The notes under the pieces were generated by a model. That model was not told the origin of the DNA. It saw nothing but the letters and a program-made list of their open reading frames with translations, and did no database searches. From Heritagella caecorum (GTDB lineage Bacteria; Bacillota; Clostridia; Oscillospirales; Acutalibacteraceae), in the NCBI GenBank assembly GCA_904419035.1, contig CAJFQL010000029.1:1-29446 (forward strand): a stretch of 29,446 nt of DNA, read 5' to 3'. Positions within the stretch are counted from its first letter, which is position 1, and each line of letters opens with the position of its first letter. Position numbers and translations under genes: made by a program. This document shows positions 6,056 to 14,406 of this stretch, piece by piece.

Positions 6056-8692
6056 TTATTCCTGATACATACCGGCTACAATGTCTTCCACCGCAGCCAA
6101 GGCTTCATCAAGTTTTGTCAGGTCACGGGCACCGGCCATGGCAAAGTCCGGCTTGCCGCCGCCGTTACCACCGGCCACCTGGGCCACGGCTTTGGCGATT
6201 TTCCCCGCATGCATACCATGGGCCACGGCGTCTTTCCCGGCCGCTACCGCAATGGTGGCTTTGCCGTCTTTGGTACCGATAAACACGGCCACCACGTTGG
6301 GGGCACGGTCCCGCACCCGGTCGCCCAGCGTGCGCAGGGCGCCGTTGTCCGTACCGGCAAACATGGCACCAATCACCCGCAGTGTGCCCACAGTTTTGGC
6401 GCTTTCAAACAGGCCGTCTACCCGCAGCATCGCGAGTTTCCCTTCCAACTCTTCGATGTGGCGGTCTTTTTCTTTTTCTTCCACCACCACCTGCGTAGCC
6501 CGGGCGGGCAATTCGCTCAGGTTATTGACTTTCAGGGCCTGGGCCGTATCCTGCAGGTTTTTCAAAGCGTCGTCCAGCATTCTCATCACGCCCATACCGG
6601 TCACACCCTCAATCCGGCGCACACCCGCGGCTACCGACGTTTCGTTCACAATTTTGAAAAGGCCCAACCGGGCGGTGTTGTCCATATGCGTGCCGCCGCA
6701 CAGTTCGCGGGAGAACCCATCCTGCACGCTAACCACCCGGACAATATCGCCATACTTTTCTCCAAACAGAGCCATAGCCCCCAGCTTTTTGGCTTCTTCA
6801 ATGGGCATTTCTTTCGTTTCCACCGGCACGGCTTTCAAAATTTCATTATTGACCAGCGCTTCTACCGCCGCCAGTTCTTCCTTCGTCATGGCCGAAAAAT
6901 GCGTAAAGTCAAACCGCACATGTTCCGGCGTGACCAACTGCCCGGCCTGTTCCACGTGGGTCCCCAGTACCTTGCGCAGTGCCGCCTGCAGCAAGTGGGC
7001 CGCCGTGTGGTTGCGCATGGTGTAGCGCCGGCGGATGATATCCACCATCACGTGCACCGTGTTGCCTACATTCAGGGTACCGGCCGTTACGGTTGCTTTG
7101 TGCATATACACTTTCGCGTGGTTCTTCTGGGTATCGTGCACATCGGCCGCCGCTTCGCCCATCTGGATGGTACCGCGGTCGCCTACCTGGCCGCCGCTTT
7201 CTGCGTACAGTACCGTGCGGTCAAAAATCAGGGTGACTTCGTCGCCTTCGCTGGCGCTTTCCACCCGTTCGCCGTCCCGTACAATCCCCAAAATCTGGGC
7301 GTCGCATTCCGTTTCTTCATAGCCCAGGAACTGGGTTTCGGGCAGGTCTTCGATCACGCTGCCTTCGCCTTCCCAGGCGTCCTTCCCGGCATTTTTCCGG
7401 GCGGCACGGGCGCGTTCCCGCTGTTCCAGCATCAGGGAGCGGAACTGGTCTTCATCCACTTTCATGCCATGTTCCGCCAGGATTTCTTTGGTCAAATCCA
7501 GGGGGAAGCCATAGGTATCGTTGAGTTTAAACGCCGATTCGCCGCTGAGCACCAAGCTGTCGGCCTTTTCGATGAGCATATTGAGCATCTGCAGCCCGGA
7601 ATCAATGGTGCGGGCGAAGTTTTCTTCTTCCACACGGATGAGCTTGATGATCATATCCTGCTTTTCGCGCAGTTCGGGGTACGAATTTTCGTTCATGGCA
7701 ATCACGACTTCTGCCACATCCGACAGGAAGCAGTGATTGATTCCCAGGAGCCGCCCGTGGCGGGACGCCCGGCGCAGCAACCGGCGCAGCACATACCCGC
7801 GCCCTTCGTTAGACGGCATCACGCCGTCGCCGATCATAAAGGTGCAAGAACGTACGTGGTCGGTGATCACACGCAGCGAAATATCCTTTTTGGGATCATC
7901 CCCATAGGAAACCCCGGCGATTTCGCAGATTTTCTTCATGATATTCTGCACGGTATCCACCAGGAACAGGTTGTCGACCCCCTGCATGATGCAAGCGAGC
8001 CGTTCCAGCCCCATACCGGTATCGATATTGGGGTGTTCCATGGGCGGGTAGTTGCCCTTGCCGTCGCTGTCGAACTGGCTGAATACCACGTTCCAGAATT
8101 CGACATACCGGTCGCAATCGCAGCCGGGGCCGCAGGTGGGCTTGCCGCAGCCGTACTTTTCGCCGCGGTCAAAGTAAATTTCGCTGCAGGGGCCGCAGGG
8201 ACCGGAGCCGTGTTCCCAGAAGTTGTCTTCTTTGCCCAGCCGGACAATATGGGAGGGATCGACCCCGACATCTTTGGTCCAGATATCAAACGCTTCGTTA
8301 TCATCCAGGTAGATCGTCACCCACAGGCGGTCTTCGGGCATTTCCAGCACTTTGGTGCAGAATTCCCACGCCCACGGAATGGCTTCCTTTTTGAAGTAAT
8401 CGCCAAAAGAGAAATTCCCCAGCATTTCGAAGAACGTCCCGTGCCGGTCGGTGATGCCTACATTTTCAATATCGCCGGTGCGGATGCACTTCTGGCACGT
8501 GGTCACGCGCTTGCGGGGCGGCGTAATTTCGCCGGTAAAATATTTCTTCATCGGCGCCATACCGGAATTGATCAAAAGAAGGCTGTTGTCGTTTTTCGGG
8601 ATCAGCGAAAAACTGGGAAGCCGCAAATGCCCTTTCCCTTCAAAAAAGGTCAGGTATTTTTCGCGCAGCTCATTAAGTCCTGTCCACTGCAT
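6056..8692 (-). CDS. alaS: Alanyl-tRNA synthetase
   Basis: Charges tRNA-Ala with alanine and clears Ser/Gly misacylation. The 878-residue length is normal. In order one sees the class II aminoacylation core from the start (NSGMAPMKKYFTGE, then TGDIENVG, and the GMGLERLACIMQG motif 3), the tRNA-recognition region, the editing domain with HTAAHLLQAALR and CGGTHMDNT, and the C-terminal oligomerisation domain ending in the glycine-rich GGNGGGKPDFA. A cysteine-rich GCGKPTCGPGCDCD insert lies in the catalytic half and may bind zinc. The start was set at the ATG at 8690-8692 because AGGAG lies just upstream and the family begins there; the longer open frame to 8833 runs into the T-box and is not coding. 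Expression is controlled by that T-box. Confidence 0.97.
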   Translation of the reverse strand: MQWTGLNELREKYLTFFEGKGHLRLPSFSLIPKNDNSLLLINSGMAPMKKYFTGEITPPRKRVTTCQKCIRTGDIENVGITDRHGTFFEMLGNFSFGDYFKKEAIPWAWEFCTKVLEMPEDRLWVTIYLDDNEAFDIWTKDVGVDPSHIVRLGKEDNFWEHGSGPCGPCSEIYFDRGEKYGCGKPTCGPGCDCDRYVEFWNVVFSQFDSDGKGNYPPMEHPNIDTGMGLERLACIMQGVDNLFLVDTVQNIMKKICEIAGVSYGDDPKKDISLRVITDHVRSCTFMIGDGVMPSNEGRGYVLRRLLRRASRHGRLLGINHCFLSDVAEVVIAMNENSYPELREKQDMIIKLIRVEEENFARTIDSGLQMLNMLIEKADSLVLSGESAFKLNDTYGFPLDLTKEILAEHGMKVDEDQFRSLMLEQRERARAARKNAGKDAWEGEGSVIEDLPETQFLGYEETECDAQILGIVRDGERVESASEGDEVTLIFDRTVLYAESGGQVGDRGTIQMGEAAADVHDTQKNHAKVYMHKATVTAGTLNVGNTVHVMVDIIRRRYTMRNHTAAHLLQAALRKVLGTHVEQAGQLVTPEHVRFDFTHFSAMTKEELAAVEALVNNEILKAVPVETKEMPIEEAKKLGAMALFGEKYGDIVRVVSVQDGFSRELCGGTHMDNTARLGLFKIVNETSVAAGVRRIEGVTGMGVMRMLDDALKNLQDTAQALKVNNLSELPARATQVVVEEKEKDRHIEELEGKLAMLRVDGLFESAKTVGTLRVIGAMFAGTDNGALRTLGDRVRDRAPNVVAVFIGTKDGKATIAVAAGKDAVAHGMHAGKIAKAVAQVAGGNGGGKPDFAMAGARDLTKLDEALAAVEDIVAGMYQE

Positions 8693-8734
8693 GTTGGTTC
8701 TCTCCTGTTCTTTCGTTAAAATAAGCGGATAGGG

Positions 8735-9032
8735 AATCCGGAACCGAAAAAAGAAGGCTCTTCCCCTGTCCGTCAATGGGACGGGGAAAAGCCCGTGGTA
8801 CCACCCAAATTGCATGTATATGCATATATACATGCCACTCCATTTATGGCTTTCTAACGGAAGCCGCCCGCTGCCGTTTGCGGCAGTGCCCCGCTCTTTT
8901 ACGCGAAAGCGGAAGGAAAGTGGCTGCTTTTCATTCCGTAACCAGACGGCCTTACAGCCGGGTAAAAACCCGGGCCATCCTCTCTGCAGGAGGAAAGAAA
9001 AAGCTAATTTTCCATAGCATCATTCATTTATC
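8735..9032 (-). ncRNA. T-box riboswitch leader of alaS
   Basis: The T-box sequence GGGTGGTACCACGGGC is at 8791-8806 on the minus strand. Its UGGU bulge can pair with the ACCA end of uncharged tRNA-Ala (discriminator A). The terminator is at 8749-8793. The basal stem I appears to be GCTTTT..TTCC pairing with GGAA..AAAAGC. Within it, an asymmetric bulge GCTGTAA contains GCU (8956-8958), a candidate alanine specifier; this last assignment is only tentative. Confidence 0.88.
8749..8793 (-). terminator. Terminator of the alaS T-box
   Basis: On the minus strand GGCTTTTCCCCGTCC pairs with GGACAGGGGAAGAGCC (with mismatches), followed by TTCTTTTTT. It overlaps the T-box conserved sequence by its first bases, as expected for mutually exclusive terminator and antiterminator forms. 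Confidence 0.85.
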
Positions 9033-9038
9033 TGCTTT

Positions 9039-9067
9039 ATTATAAACGCTTGCAAAAAAAAAGTCAA
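9039..9067 (-). promoter_or_regulatory. alaS promoter overlapping the PBP stop codon
   Basis: TTGACT (9062-9067), 17-bp spacer, TATAAT (9039-9044) on the minus strand. The -35 box contains the stop codon TGA of the upstream penicillin-binding protein gene. Transcription should begin near 9032. Confidence 0.85.
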
Positions 9068-10668
9068 TTCCCCGCCTGTTCTTTCAAAAAAGCCATGGTT
9101 TCGTCGGCAATTTGGGCAAATACGGCGGCGCAATCCCCGGTGTTTTCCGTGACGCCTTCCTGCATCACGGTTACCACATACCGCGGCGATTGGGCCGGGA
9201 AAAAACCGGTATACCAGCAGACGACCTCTTCTTCGCCGTTTTTCATCACTCCGGTCTGCGCCGTGCCGGTTTTGGCCGCCGCTGACACGGTTTCGGGCGC
9301 CCCACTTTGGGCTGTCCCGCTTTGCACCGCCGTTTCCATCATGGAGGCGATAAAAGAAGCGGTTTCTTCTTTCATCACGTCTTGCGGCGGCGATAGGCTT
9401 TGGCGCTGGTATACCTCCCCGTTTTCATCACACAGTCCATAAAGCAGTACCGGCGTTCGATATTGCCCGCCACTAGCCACCGCCGCCGTCATGGCGGCTA
9501 CTTGCAAGGGGGTGGCGGTGAGGGTCCCCTGCCCGAACGAAAAATTCGCTAAAGCCGCCGGATTTTCCAGTTCCTCTTCCTGCGGCAAGGAACCGGGAGC
9601 AGAGGAAAAGCCATCGGCCAGTTCGATGGCCCGGCCAAAACCGAGAATATCCGCCATCATGATAAAATGGTGGCTGGAAACCGAGGACATAGCCTGCACG
9701 AAATACCCGTTACAAGAAACGGCAAACGCCCCTTCCATATCCACCGGGCCATGCGCGATCCCGTTAAAGCAGTGAAACGAAATCCCTTCCACATCCACGG
9801 CGCCTTCACAATCGTACACCGTAGCGGGGTCAAACCCCTGTTCCAGGGCGGAAGCCGCCGATACAATTTTGAAAACCGAACCCACACTGTACGCCGCGAT
9901 GATTTTGTTTAAATAAGGGGATTGCGCCGTTTGGGAGCTTGATAGCGACGGGCAGCTGCTCATGGCCAGGATTTCACCGGTTTGTACATCCAGCATCACC
10001 ACCGCCCCGCTCCCCAGTGACGAACCGGCTGTTTCACAGATGCGCTGTAAATCCTGATCCAACGTCAGCCGGACCCCCGCCTGGGCTTTTTGGCGGGTAT
10101 CGGTCACCACGGGTTCCACCCCTTGCAGCACAGTCCCCGAGGCCCCCACTGTATAGGCGATGCGCAGTTCGCCGCTCTGCTCTGTTAAAAAATCATCGTA
10201 CGCCTTTTCGATACCCGACACCCCGTGGCCGCTTCCATCCAGGGTGCCGATCGTATGGGCCGCTAGCCGGTCTTCGCCGTAACGGCGCTGCACCGTAAAA
10301 TGCTGGATGCCCTCTGTTTCCGCCGGGCGGGTGCCCTCCTGAAATACAAATAAAAAAGGGCTCCCTTTGGCATACAGCTTCATAGCAGCCTGCTTTTCCT
10401 CCCCTTCGGGCAATGCCGCTAAGGCTTTGCCCGATTCGATCCCCGGTGCTACCGCTGTCACCACGGTTTCTTCCTGCCCGGTAAACGGACGGCCTTGCCG
10501 GTCGTAAATACTGCCCCGCTGCTCATCGATTTGTAAGGTCCAAGTACTCTGAGCCTGCACCGCCTGCCGGGCTTCGCCGGATTCCTGGGCCCGGCGCACC
10601 CCCAGGGTACACCCGGCAAATCCCAGAATCATCAGGGCGAAAAAGACTGCCATACGCCGTGTTTTCAT
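9064..10668 (-). CDS. Class B penicillin-binding protein (transpeptidase)
   Basis: Cross-links peptidoglycan stems outside the membrane. Counted from the chosen ATG, the 534-residue protein has an N-terminal signal-anchor helix (about 6-20), a short dimerisation-type region beginning with RGSIYDRQGRP, and a complete transpeptidase domain: SVFK (264-267, acyl-enzyme serine and lysine), SCN (318-320) and KTGT (466-469). It is smaller than typical PBP2 or SpoVD, and no PASTA domains are present. The exact class (elongasome, divisome or sporulation) cannot be told. A FAGC sequence in the anchor resembles a weak lipobox. The longer frame to 10743 runs through the terminator at 10701-10740, so the start at 10668, with GGGGG upstream, is preferred. 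Its own promoter was not recognised. Confidence 0.88.
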   Translation of the reverse strand: MKTRRMAVFFALMILGFAGCTLGVRRAQESGEARQAVQAQSTWTLQIDEQRGSIYDRQGRPFTGQEETVVTAVAPGIESGKALAALPEGEEKQAAMKLYAKGSPFLFVFQEGTRPAETEGIQHFTVQRRYGEDRLAAHTIGTLDGSGHGVSGIEKAYDDFLTEQSGELRIAYTVGASGTVLQGVEPVVTDTRQKAQAGVRLTLDQDLQRICETAGSSLGSGAVVMLDVQTGEILAMSSCPSLSSSQTAQSPYLNKIIAAYSVGSVFKIVSAASALEQGFDPATVYDCEGAVDVEGISFHCFNGIAHGPVDMEGAFAVSCNGYFVQAMSSVSSHHFIMMADILGFGRAIELADGFSSAPGSLPQEEELENPAALANFSFGQGTLTATPLQVAAMTAAVASGGQYRTPVLLYGLCDENGEVYQRQSLSPPQDVMKEETASFIASMMETAVQSGTAQSGAPETVSAAAKTGTAQTGVMKNGEEEVVCWYTGFFPAQSPRYVVTVMQEGVTENTGDCAAVFAQIADETMAFLKEQAGN

Positions 10669-10700
10669 GTACGCATCCCCCTTTTGGGTAAAGTGAACGC

Positions 10701-10740
10701 AAAAAAGCCTGCTGCCAGTATACCCGGCAACAGGCTTTTT
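10701..10740 (-). terminator. Bidirectional terminator ending the thyX-U32 operon
   Basis: AAAAAAGCCTG pairs with CAGGCTTTTT, extended inward by TGCC/GGCA. It lies between the U32 gene stop and the PBP start on the minus strand, with TTTTTT at 10701-10706. Confidence 0.9.
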
Positions 10741-10752
10741 CATTCTTTTTTA

Positions 10753-11976
10753 TTAGGTGCGAACCCGGCGTAAATAGGCTCCTACCGGCACATCCACATC
10801 GGTTTCCATGTACACGGTCATCACCGCATGGGGCGCCGATTCAATCGGTTCCCCGTCGGCGTTAAACAGCCGGGTGGGCGTCAAGGCAAACGGCTTTTGG
10901 CCCGGCGCCAGCACGTCGAAGGTTTCCCCTAAAAAGAAACGGTTGCGCTGGGACACTTTCAAAAGGCCGTTTTCCCTTCCCTCACAGACCGCCGCCACTT
11001 CGTACCCCCGTTCGTAGCCGCCGCGGATGGTATCCTGCCCGGGAGCTACTCCGTCGAAAAAGCCATGGGTGTAGGGACGGTGGCTCACCTTTTCCGTTTC
11101 CTGCAAAATCCAGTCCGGCAAAGGCTCGTGGGGATGCTGCACGGCAAAATCTACCGCGTGGCGGTACGCCTGGGTGACACAGGCCACATAGTAGGCCGAT
11201 TTGGCCCTTCCCTCAATCTTCAGGCTGGTGACCCCTGCCTCGATCAGGTCCGAAATGCGGTCAATCATGCGCATATCCCGGGAATTGAGGATATACGTAC
11301 CGCGGCCGTCTTCTTCAATGGGGAAATACTGCCCCGGCCGCTTTTCTTCCACCAGGCTGTACTTCCACCGGCAGGGCTGTGCGCAGTCACCGTGGTTGCC
11401 GTCGCGGCCGGTAAAGTAGTTCGACAATAGGCACCGCCCCGAAAACGACACGCACATGGAGCCGTGCACAAAGGTTTCGATTTCCAGTTCCGCCGGAGTG
11501 TTGGCGCGGATACGGGCCACTTCCTGAAGGGACAATTCCCGCGCCAGGACCACCCGGGCCGCCCCCTGTTCATACAGAAAACGTGCCGTTTCTTCGTTCA
11601 TCACACCAGCCTGGGTCGAAACGTGTACCGGCACCTGGGGGGCGCAGCGGCGGGCCAGCGCCATCACGCCCAAATCCGAAATGATGAACGCATCGACGCC
11701 AATATGGCCGCATTCGGTCAAAAATTCGGCAATCGAATCCAGTTCATACCCATGCGGCACCACATTGCAGGTGACATGCACGCTTTTATGCTTACGGTGG
11801 CACAAATCTACCGCCTGGCGCAGTTCATCCATGGAAAAGTTCGGGCAACCGGAACGCATCCCGAATTGCTGCCCCGCCAGATACACAGCGTCGGCACCAT
11901 ATAACAGGGCCGATTGCAGCCGTTCCATATCGCCTGCGGGCGCCAATACTTCGGGGCTGATGGGTTTTTCCGTCAT
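10753..11976 (-). CDS. U32 family protein (probable tRNA hydroxylation factor, TrhP-like)
   Basis: The 407-residue protein carries the U32 signature ETFVHGSMCVSFSGRC (167-182) followed by conserved cysteines (GDCAQPCRW, about 196-204) that probably hold an iron-sulfur cluster. The N-terminal half is the TIM-barrel-like PEVLAPAGDMERLQSALLYG segment. Family members YegQ/TrhP and YrrN/YrrO are needed for prephenate-dependent 5-hydroxyuridine formation at tRNA position 34, although the family is still named peptidase. The position directly after mltG with an ATGA overlap matches the B. subtilis yrrL-yrrN-yrrO neighbourhood, which supports this reading. Substrate specificity is inferred. The operon terminator follows the stop. 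Confidence 0.88.
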   Translation of the reverse strand: MTEKPISPEVLAPAGDMERLQSALLYGADAVYLAGQQFGMRSGCPNFSMDELRQAVDLCHRKHKSVHVTCNVVPHGYELDSIAEFLTECGHIGVDAFIISDLGVMALARRCAPQVPVHVSTQAGVMNEETARFLYEQGAARVVLARELSLQEVARIRANTPAELEIETFVHGSMCVSFSGRCLLSNYFTGRDGNHGDCAQPCRWKYSLVEEKRPGQYFPIEEDGRGTYILNSRDMRMIDRISDLIEAGVTSLKIEGRAKSAYYVACVTQAYRHAVDFAVQHPHEPLPDWILQETEKVSHRPYTHGFFDGVAPGQDTIRGGYERGYEVAAVCEGRENGLLKVSQRNRFFLGETFDVLAPGQKPFALTPTRLFNADGEPIESAPHAVMTVYMETDVDVPVGAYLRRVRT

Positions 11977-13256
11977 TCCAGTAATCCTGCCTCTCTCATG
12001 TTTTCCTCGTGTTCTGCCTGGGTGCGGGCATAGTAGGCTTTCCCATTTTTATCATGGCAGAAATAGTAATATCCGCTCATTTCCGTGGAGGGGTCCAGTA
12101 CCGCGCGGATCGCGTCGATACCCGGGTTGCAAATGGGACCGGCCGGCAGCCCGGTGATGGTATACGTGTCGTACCGGCTTACATAGGTATCCCGTTCGTC
12201 TTCGGGCACGTCTTCCTTCGTACGATAGGGATAGAAGGTGGTCGAGTCGCAGTCCAGATGATAAATATTCACACTGGACCCGCTTTCCAGCCGGTTTTCC
12301 AAAATCGCTGCGATTTTGTACATATCGGCTTCGTCGCTGGCTTCGGCCTGCACAATCGACGCCAGGGTCAGCACTTCCTGAATGGTCATTCCCTTTTTCT
12401 CGATGGCATCCCGCAAGTCCGTTGACAATTTTTTCGATGTGTTATACACCATCTTACTCAAAACCGAATTGGCATCTTCCCCCTTATAGAAATCGTACGT
12501 ATCGGGGAACAGATACCCTTCCAGTTTATAATAAAGGTCGTCTTCATTTTGAATTTCGGCCACAATATCGTATTCTTCAAAATCGTCACTCTGGCACGCT
12601 TTGAGCACATCGTCGGCGCTGCACACTTTGTTTTCTTCCAGCAGCTGGGCAATCTGCCGCACGGAATAGCCTTCGGGAAACGTAACGGTAACGGTTTCCA
12701 GGTTTTTCTGGCTTTGCAGGGCGTTAATCAGCCCTTCATAGTCCAAAGATGCATCCAGTTCATAGGTACCGCCCGAAAAAGACTCTTCGTTGCTGGTGAT
12801 TCCACAGTACAGTTTAAAGAATTCCACATTTTGGATAGCGCCCGCCTTATACAGGGCCTGGGCGATATCGTCCACCGTGGGATCTTCCGGCAGCGGAACC
12901 GAAACCGTCCCCTTCCCGGTACGGGTGGCTCCCAGCAGATCGTTGGTGCCATCCACCAGGTAAAGCCCCATGGTCATCCCCAAAAGCAGTACCATCACCA
13001 GCCACACCAGGCGGAATGTCCAGCGGTTGCGTCCGCCTTTGATACGGTTACGGCGGCGGTGCTCCTTTTTGGCTTCCCTTTTTTCCTTTTTGACCGCTTT
13101 TTTGTCGGCTTTCGGCTGGCGGGGATGCCCATCGCTAAAGCTGGAAAGGCTCTCCTTTTCTCCTGATTCAGACGGCGCACCATACTGCATTTCCTCTTCG
13201 GGAATGTGCAACACAAAATTTTTGGCCCGGTTATTTTCGTTTTGATGATCCGTCAT
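11973..13256 (-). CDS. mltG: Endolytic murein transglycosylase MltG
   Basis: MltG cuts nascent glycan strands at the membrane and sets their length. From the chosen ATG (427 residues) there is a basic cytoplasmic N-terminus of about 75 residues very rich in K and R, one membrane helix (about 80-103, VWLVMVLLLGMTMGLYLV), a LysM-like segment (GYSVRQIAQLLEENKVC) and the YceG domain with TLASIVQAEASDEADMYKIA and the ENRL motif. The two glutamates usual in this motif (ExE) are QxE here: the first is Gln, the second is kept. A good AGGAGG lies upstream of the ATG, which also overlaps the cyclo-ligase stop (ATGA). An upstream in-frame start at 13337 is rejected as it would overlap the neighbour. Confidence 0.93.
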   Translation of the reverse strand: MTDHQNENNRAKNFVLHIPEEEMQYGAPSESGEKESLSSFSDGHPRQPKADKKAVKKEKREAKKEHRRRNRIKGGRNRWTFRLVWLVMVLLLGMTMGLYLVDGTNDLLGATRTGKGTVSVPLPEDPTVDDIAQALYKAGAIQNVEFFKLYCGITSNEESFSGGTYELDASLDYEGLINALQSQKNLETVTVTFPEGYSVRQIAQLLEENKVCSADDVLKACQSDDFEEYDIVAEIQNEDDLYYKLEGYLFPDTYDFYKGEDANSVLSKMVYNTSKKLSTDLRDAIEKKGMTIQEVLTLASIVQAEASDEADMYKIAAILENRLESGSSVNIYHLDCDSTTFYPYRTKEDVPEDERDTYVSRYDTYTITGLPAGPICNPGIDAIRAVLDPSTEMSGYYYFCHDKNGKAYYARTQAEHEENMREAGLLE

Positions 13257-13825
13257 ACAGTAACCTCCTGTGTGTCGATGATCAGTTGATCCACATGCTG
13301 GTCCCATGGCGCGCGGGGTACTTGAGGGAGCAAGCATTCTTCATAGCAAAGCCCCACCGTATGGCCCGGAAACGTGGGCAAAAACCGGTCATAATAGCCT
13401 TTGCCAAACCCCAACCGATACCCGTCCCGGTCAAATGCCAGACCGGGAACCAGACACAGGGTGGTTTCATCCGCGTCAGCGGGCAAACACCGGTTCGGGT
13501 CCGGCTCCCACAGGCCAAAGCTGCCTTTCATCAGGTCTTCGGGCCCATGGATCCAGTAAAAAACCATTTTTCTGGTACCGGGTACACAATGGGGGGCCGC
13601 CACCCTCTTGCCCTCTTCCCGGCAACGGCGCAGAATGGCTGCCGTATCCACTTCGGTTTTTTTGCTCAAAAATACGTATATCGACTGGCACTGCTGAAAA
13701 ACCGGTTGGCTGCATAGCTTTTCTGCCAGGATTTCATCCTTTTTCTGTTTTTCGGTGGCCGTCATGCGAAGGCGCTTGGCCAAAACAGCCGCCCGCAGCC
13801 GGTCTTTTTCTTCCAGTATCGTCAT
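13253..13825 (-). CDS. 5-formyltetrahydrofolate cyclo-ligase
   Basis: Converts 5-formyl-THF to 5,10-methenyl-THF with ATP in folate salvage. The recognisable motifs are the N-terminal KDRLRAAVLAKRLRM helix, YVFLSKKTEVDT, and the C-terminal VPGLAFDRDGYRLGFGKGYYDRFL, the nucleotide and folate binding signature. The length of 190 residues is usual. The ATG at 13825 overlaps the stop of the DJ-1 gene as ATGA; a GTG at 13840 with AAAGG upstream is an alternative that adds five residues. Its place in an operon with thyX fits, since ThyX consumes methylene-THF and yields THF. Confidence 0.92.
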   Translation of the reverse strand: MTILEEKDRLRAAVLAKRLRMTATEKQKKDEILAEKLCSQPVFQQCQSIYVFLSKKTEVDTAAILRRCREEGKRVAAPHCVPGTRKMVFYWIHGPEDLMKGSFGLWEPDPNRCLPADADETTLCLVPGLAFDRDGYRLGFGKGYYDRFLPTFPGHTVGLCYEECLLPQVPRAPWDQHVDQLIIDTQEVTV

Positions 13826-14370
13826 ACCAAATCCGGGCACATCATACCTTTGCCCACCTCATCGGCTTTTTCCTGTCCACACAAGCACGCCACAATCGCC
13901 CGGGCAAACAGTACCGTGGCCCCGGCTCCGCGGCCCGTAATGATGCGGCCATCAATCACATAGGGCGTTTTTTCCACCGTAGCCCCCGTTAGTTCCTGTT
14001 CAAATCCGGGATAGCATGTCGCCCGGCGGCCCTTCAGGAGCCCCAAATGTCCCAGCACCGACGGAGCCGCGCAAATCGCCGCCACATAGCCGCCTTTCTT
14101 GGCACAGTCCATCACAGCCGCCCGCACGGTTTCATTCTGATCCAGCCGGGCCGTACCGGCTTTGCCGCCGGGGAGCACCACCATATTGACCTGATCGGGC
14201 TTATATTCCTCCAGCGTCATGTCACAGGTAATCGGCATGTGATGGGAGCCGGTACAAATTTTCCCCGTTACCCCCACCGTTTTTACGCAAAGATCCGCCC
14301 GGCGCAGGATATCCACCGTGGCAAGCGCTTCAATTTCTTCGAATCCATCGGCTAAAAAAACAGCGATCAT
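13822..14370 (-). CDS. DJ-1/PfpI family protein
   Basis: The 182-residue protein begins MIAVFLADGFEEIEAL, containing the conserved glutamate, and has the nucleophile-elbow cysteine at about residue 100 (AAICAAPSVLG), both typical of the DJ-1/YajL/ThiJ branch. Proposed roles for relatives include protein repair after glyoxal damage, chaperone activity and redox sensing; the specific role here is unknown. The start was placed at 14370 because AGGAG lies 9 bases upstream; the frame is open to 14391 but that start would contain its own ribosome binding site. It lies 36 bp after tmk and overlaps the folate cyclo-ligase gene by 4 bp. Confidence 0.9.
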   Translation of the reverse strand: MIAVFLADGFEEIEALATVDILRRADLCVKTVGVTGKICTGSHHMPITCDMTLEEYKPDQVNMVVLPGGKAGTARLDQNETVRAAVMDCAKKGGYVAAICAAPSVLGHLGLLKGRRATCYPGFEQELTGATVEKTPYVIDGRIITGRGAGATVLFARAIVACLCGQEKADEVGKGMMCPDLV

Positions 14371-14406
14371 GAATATGACACTCCTTTCCATACAGTGAAA
14401 AGTTTC

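Noticed and set aside
6209..8719. Very long open frame on the plus strand (about 836 codons) opposite alaS
   Set aside because: It mirrors alaS exactly, its translation is low-complexity and rich in H, F and Q, and it has no ribosome binding site or family resemblance. GC-rich third positions of alaS keep the antisense frame open.
8693..8833. 47 extra N-terminal codons for AlaRS
   Set aside because: They fall in the T-box terminator and antiterminator; the ribosome binding site and family N-terminus support ATG at 8692.
10669..10743. 25 extra N-terminal codons for the penicillin-binding protein
   Set aside because: They are within the bidirectional terminator at 10701-10740.
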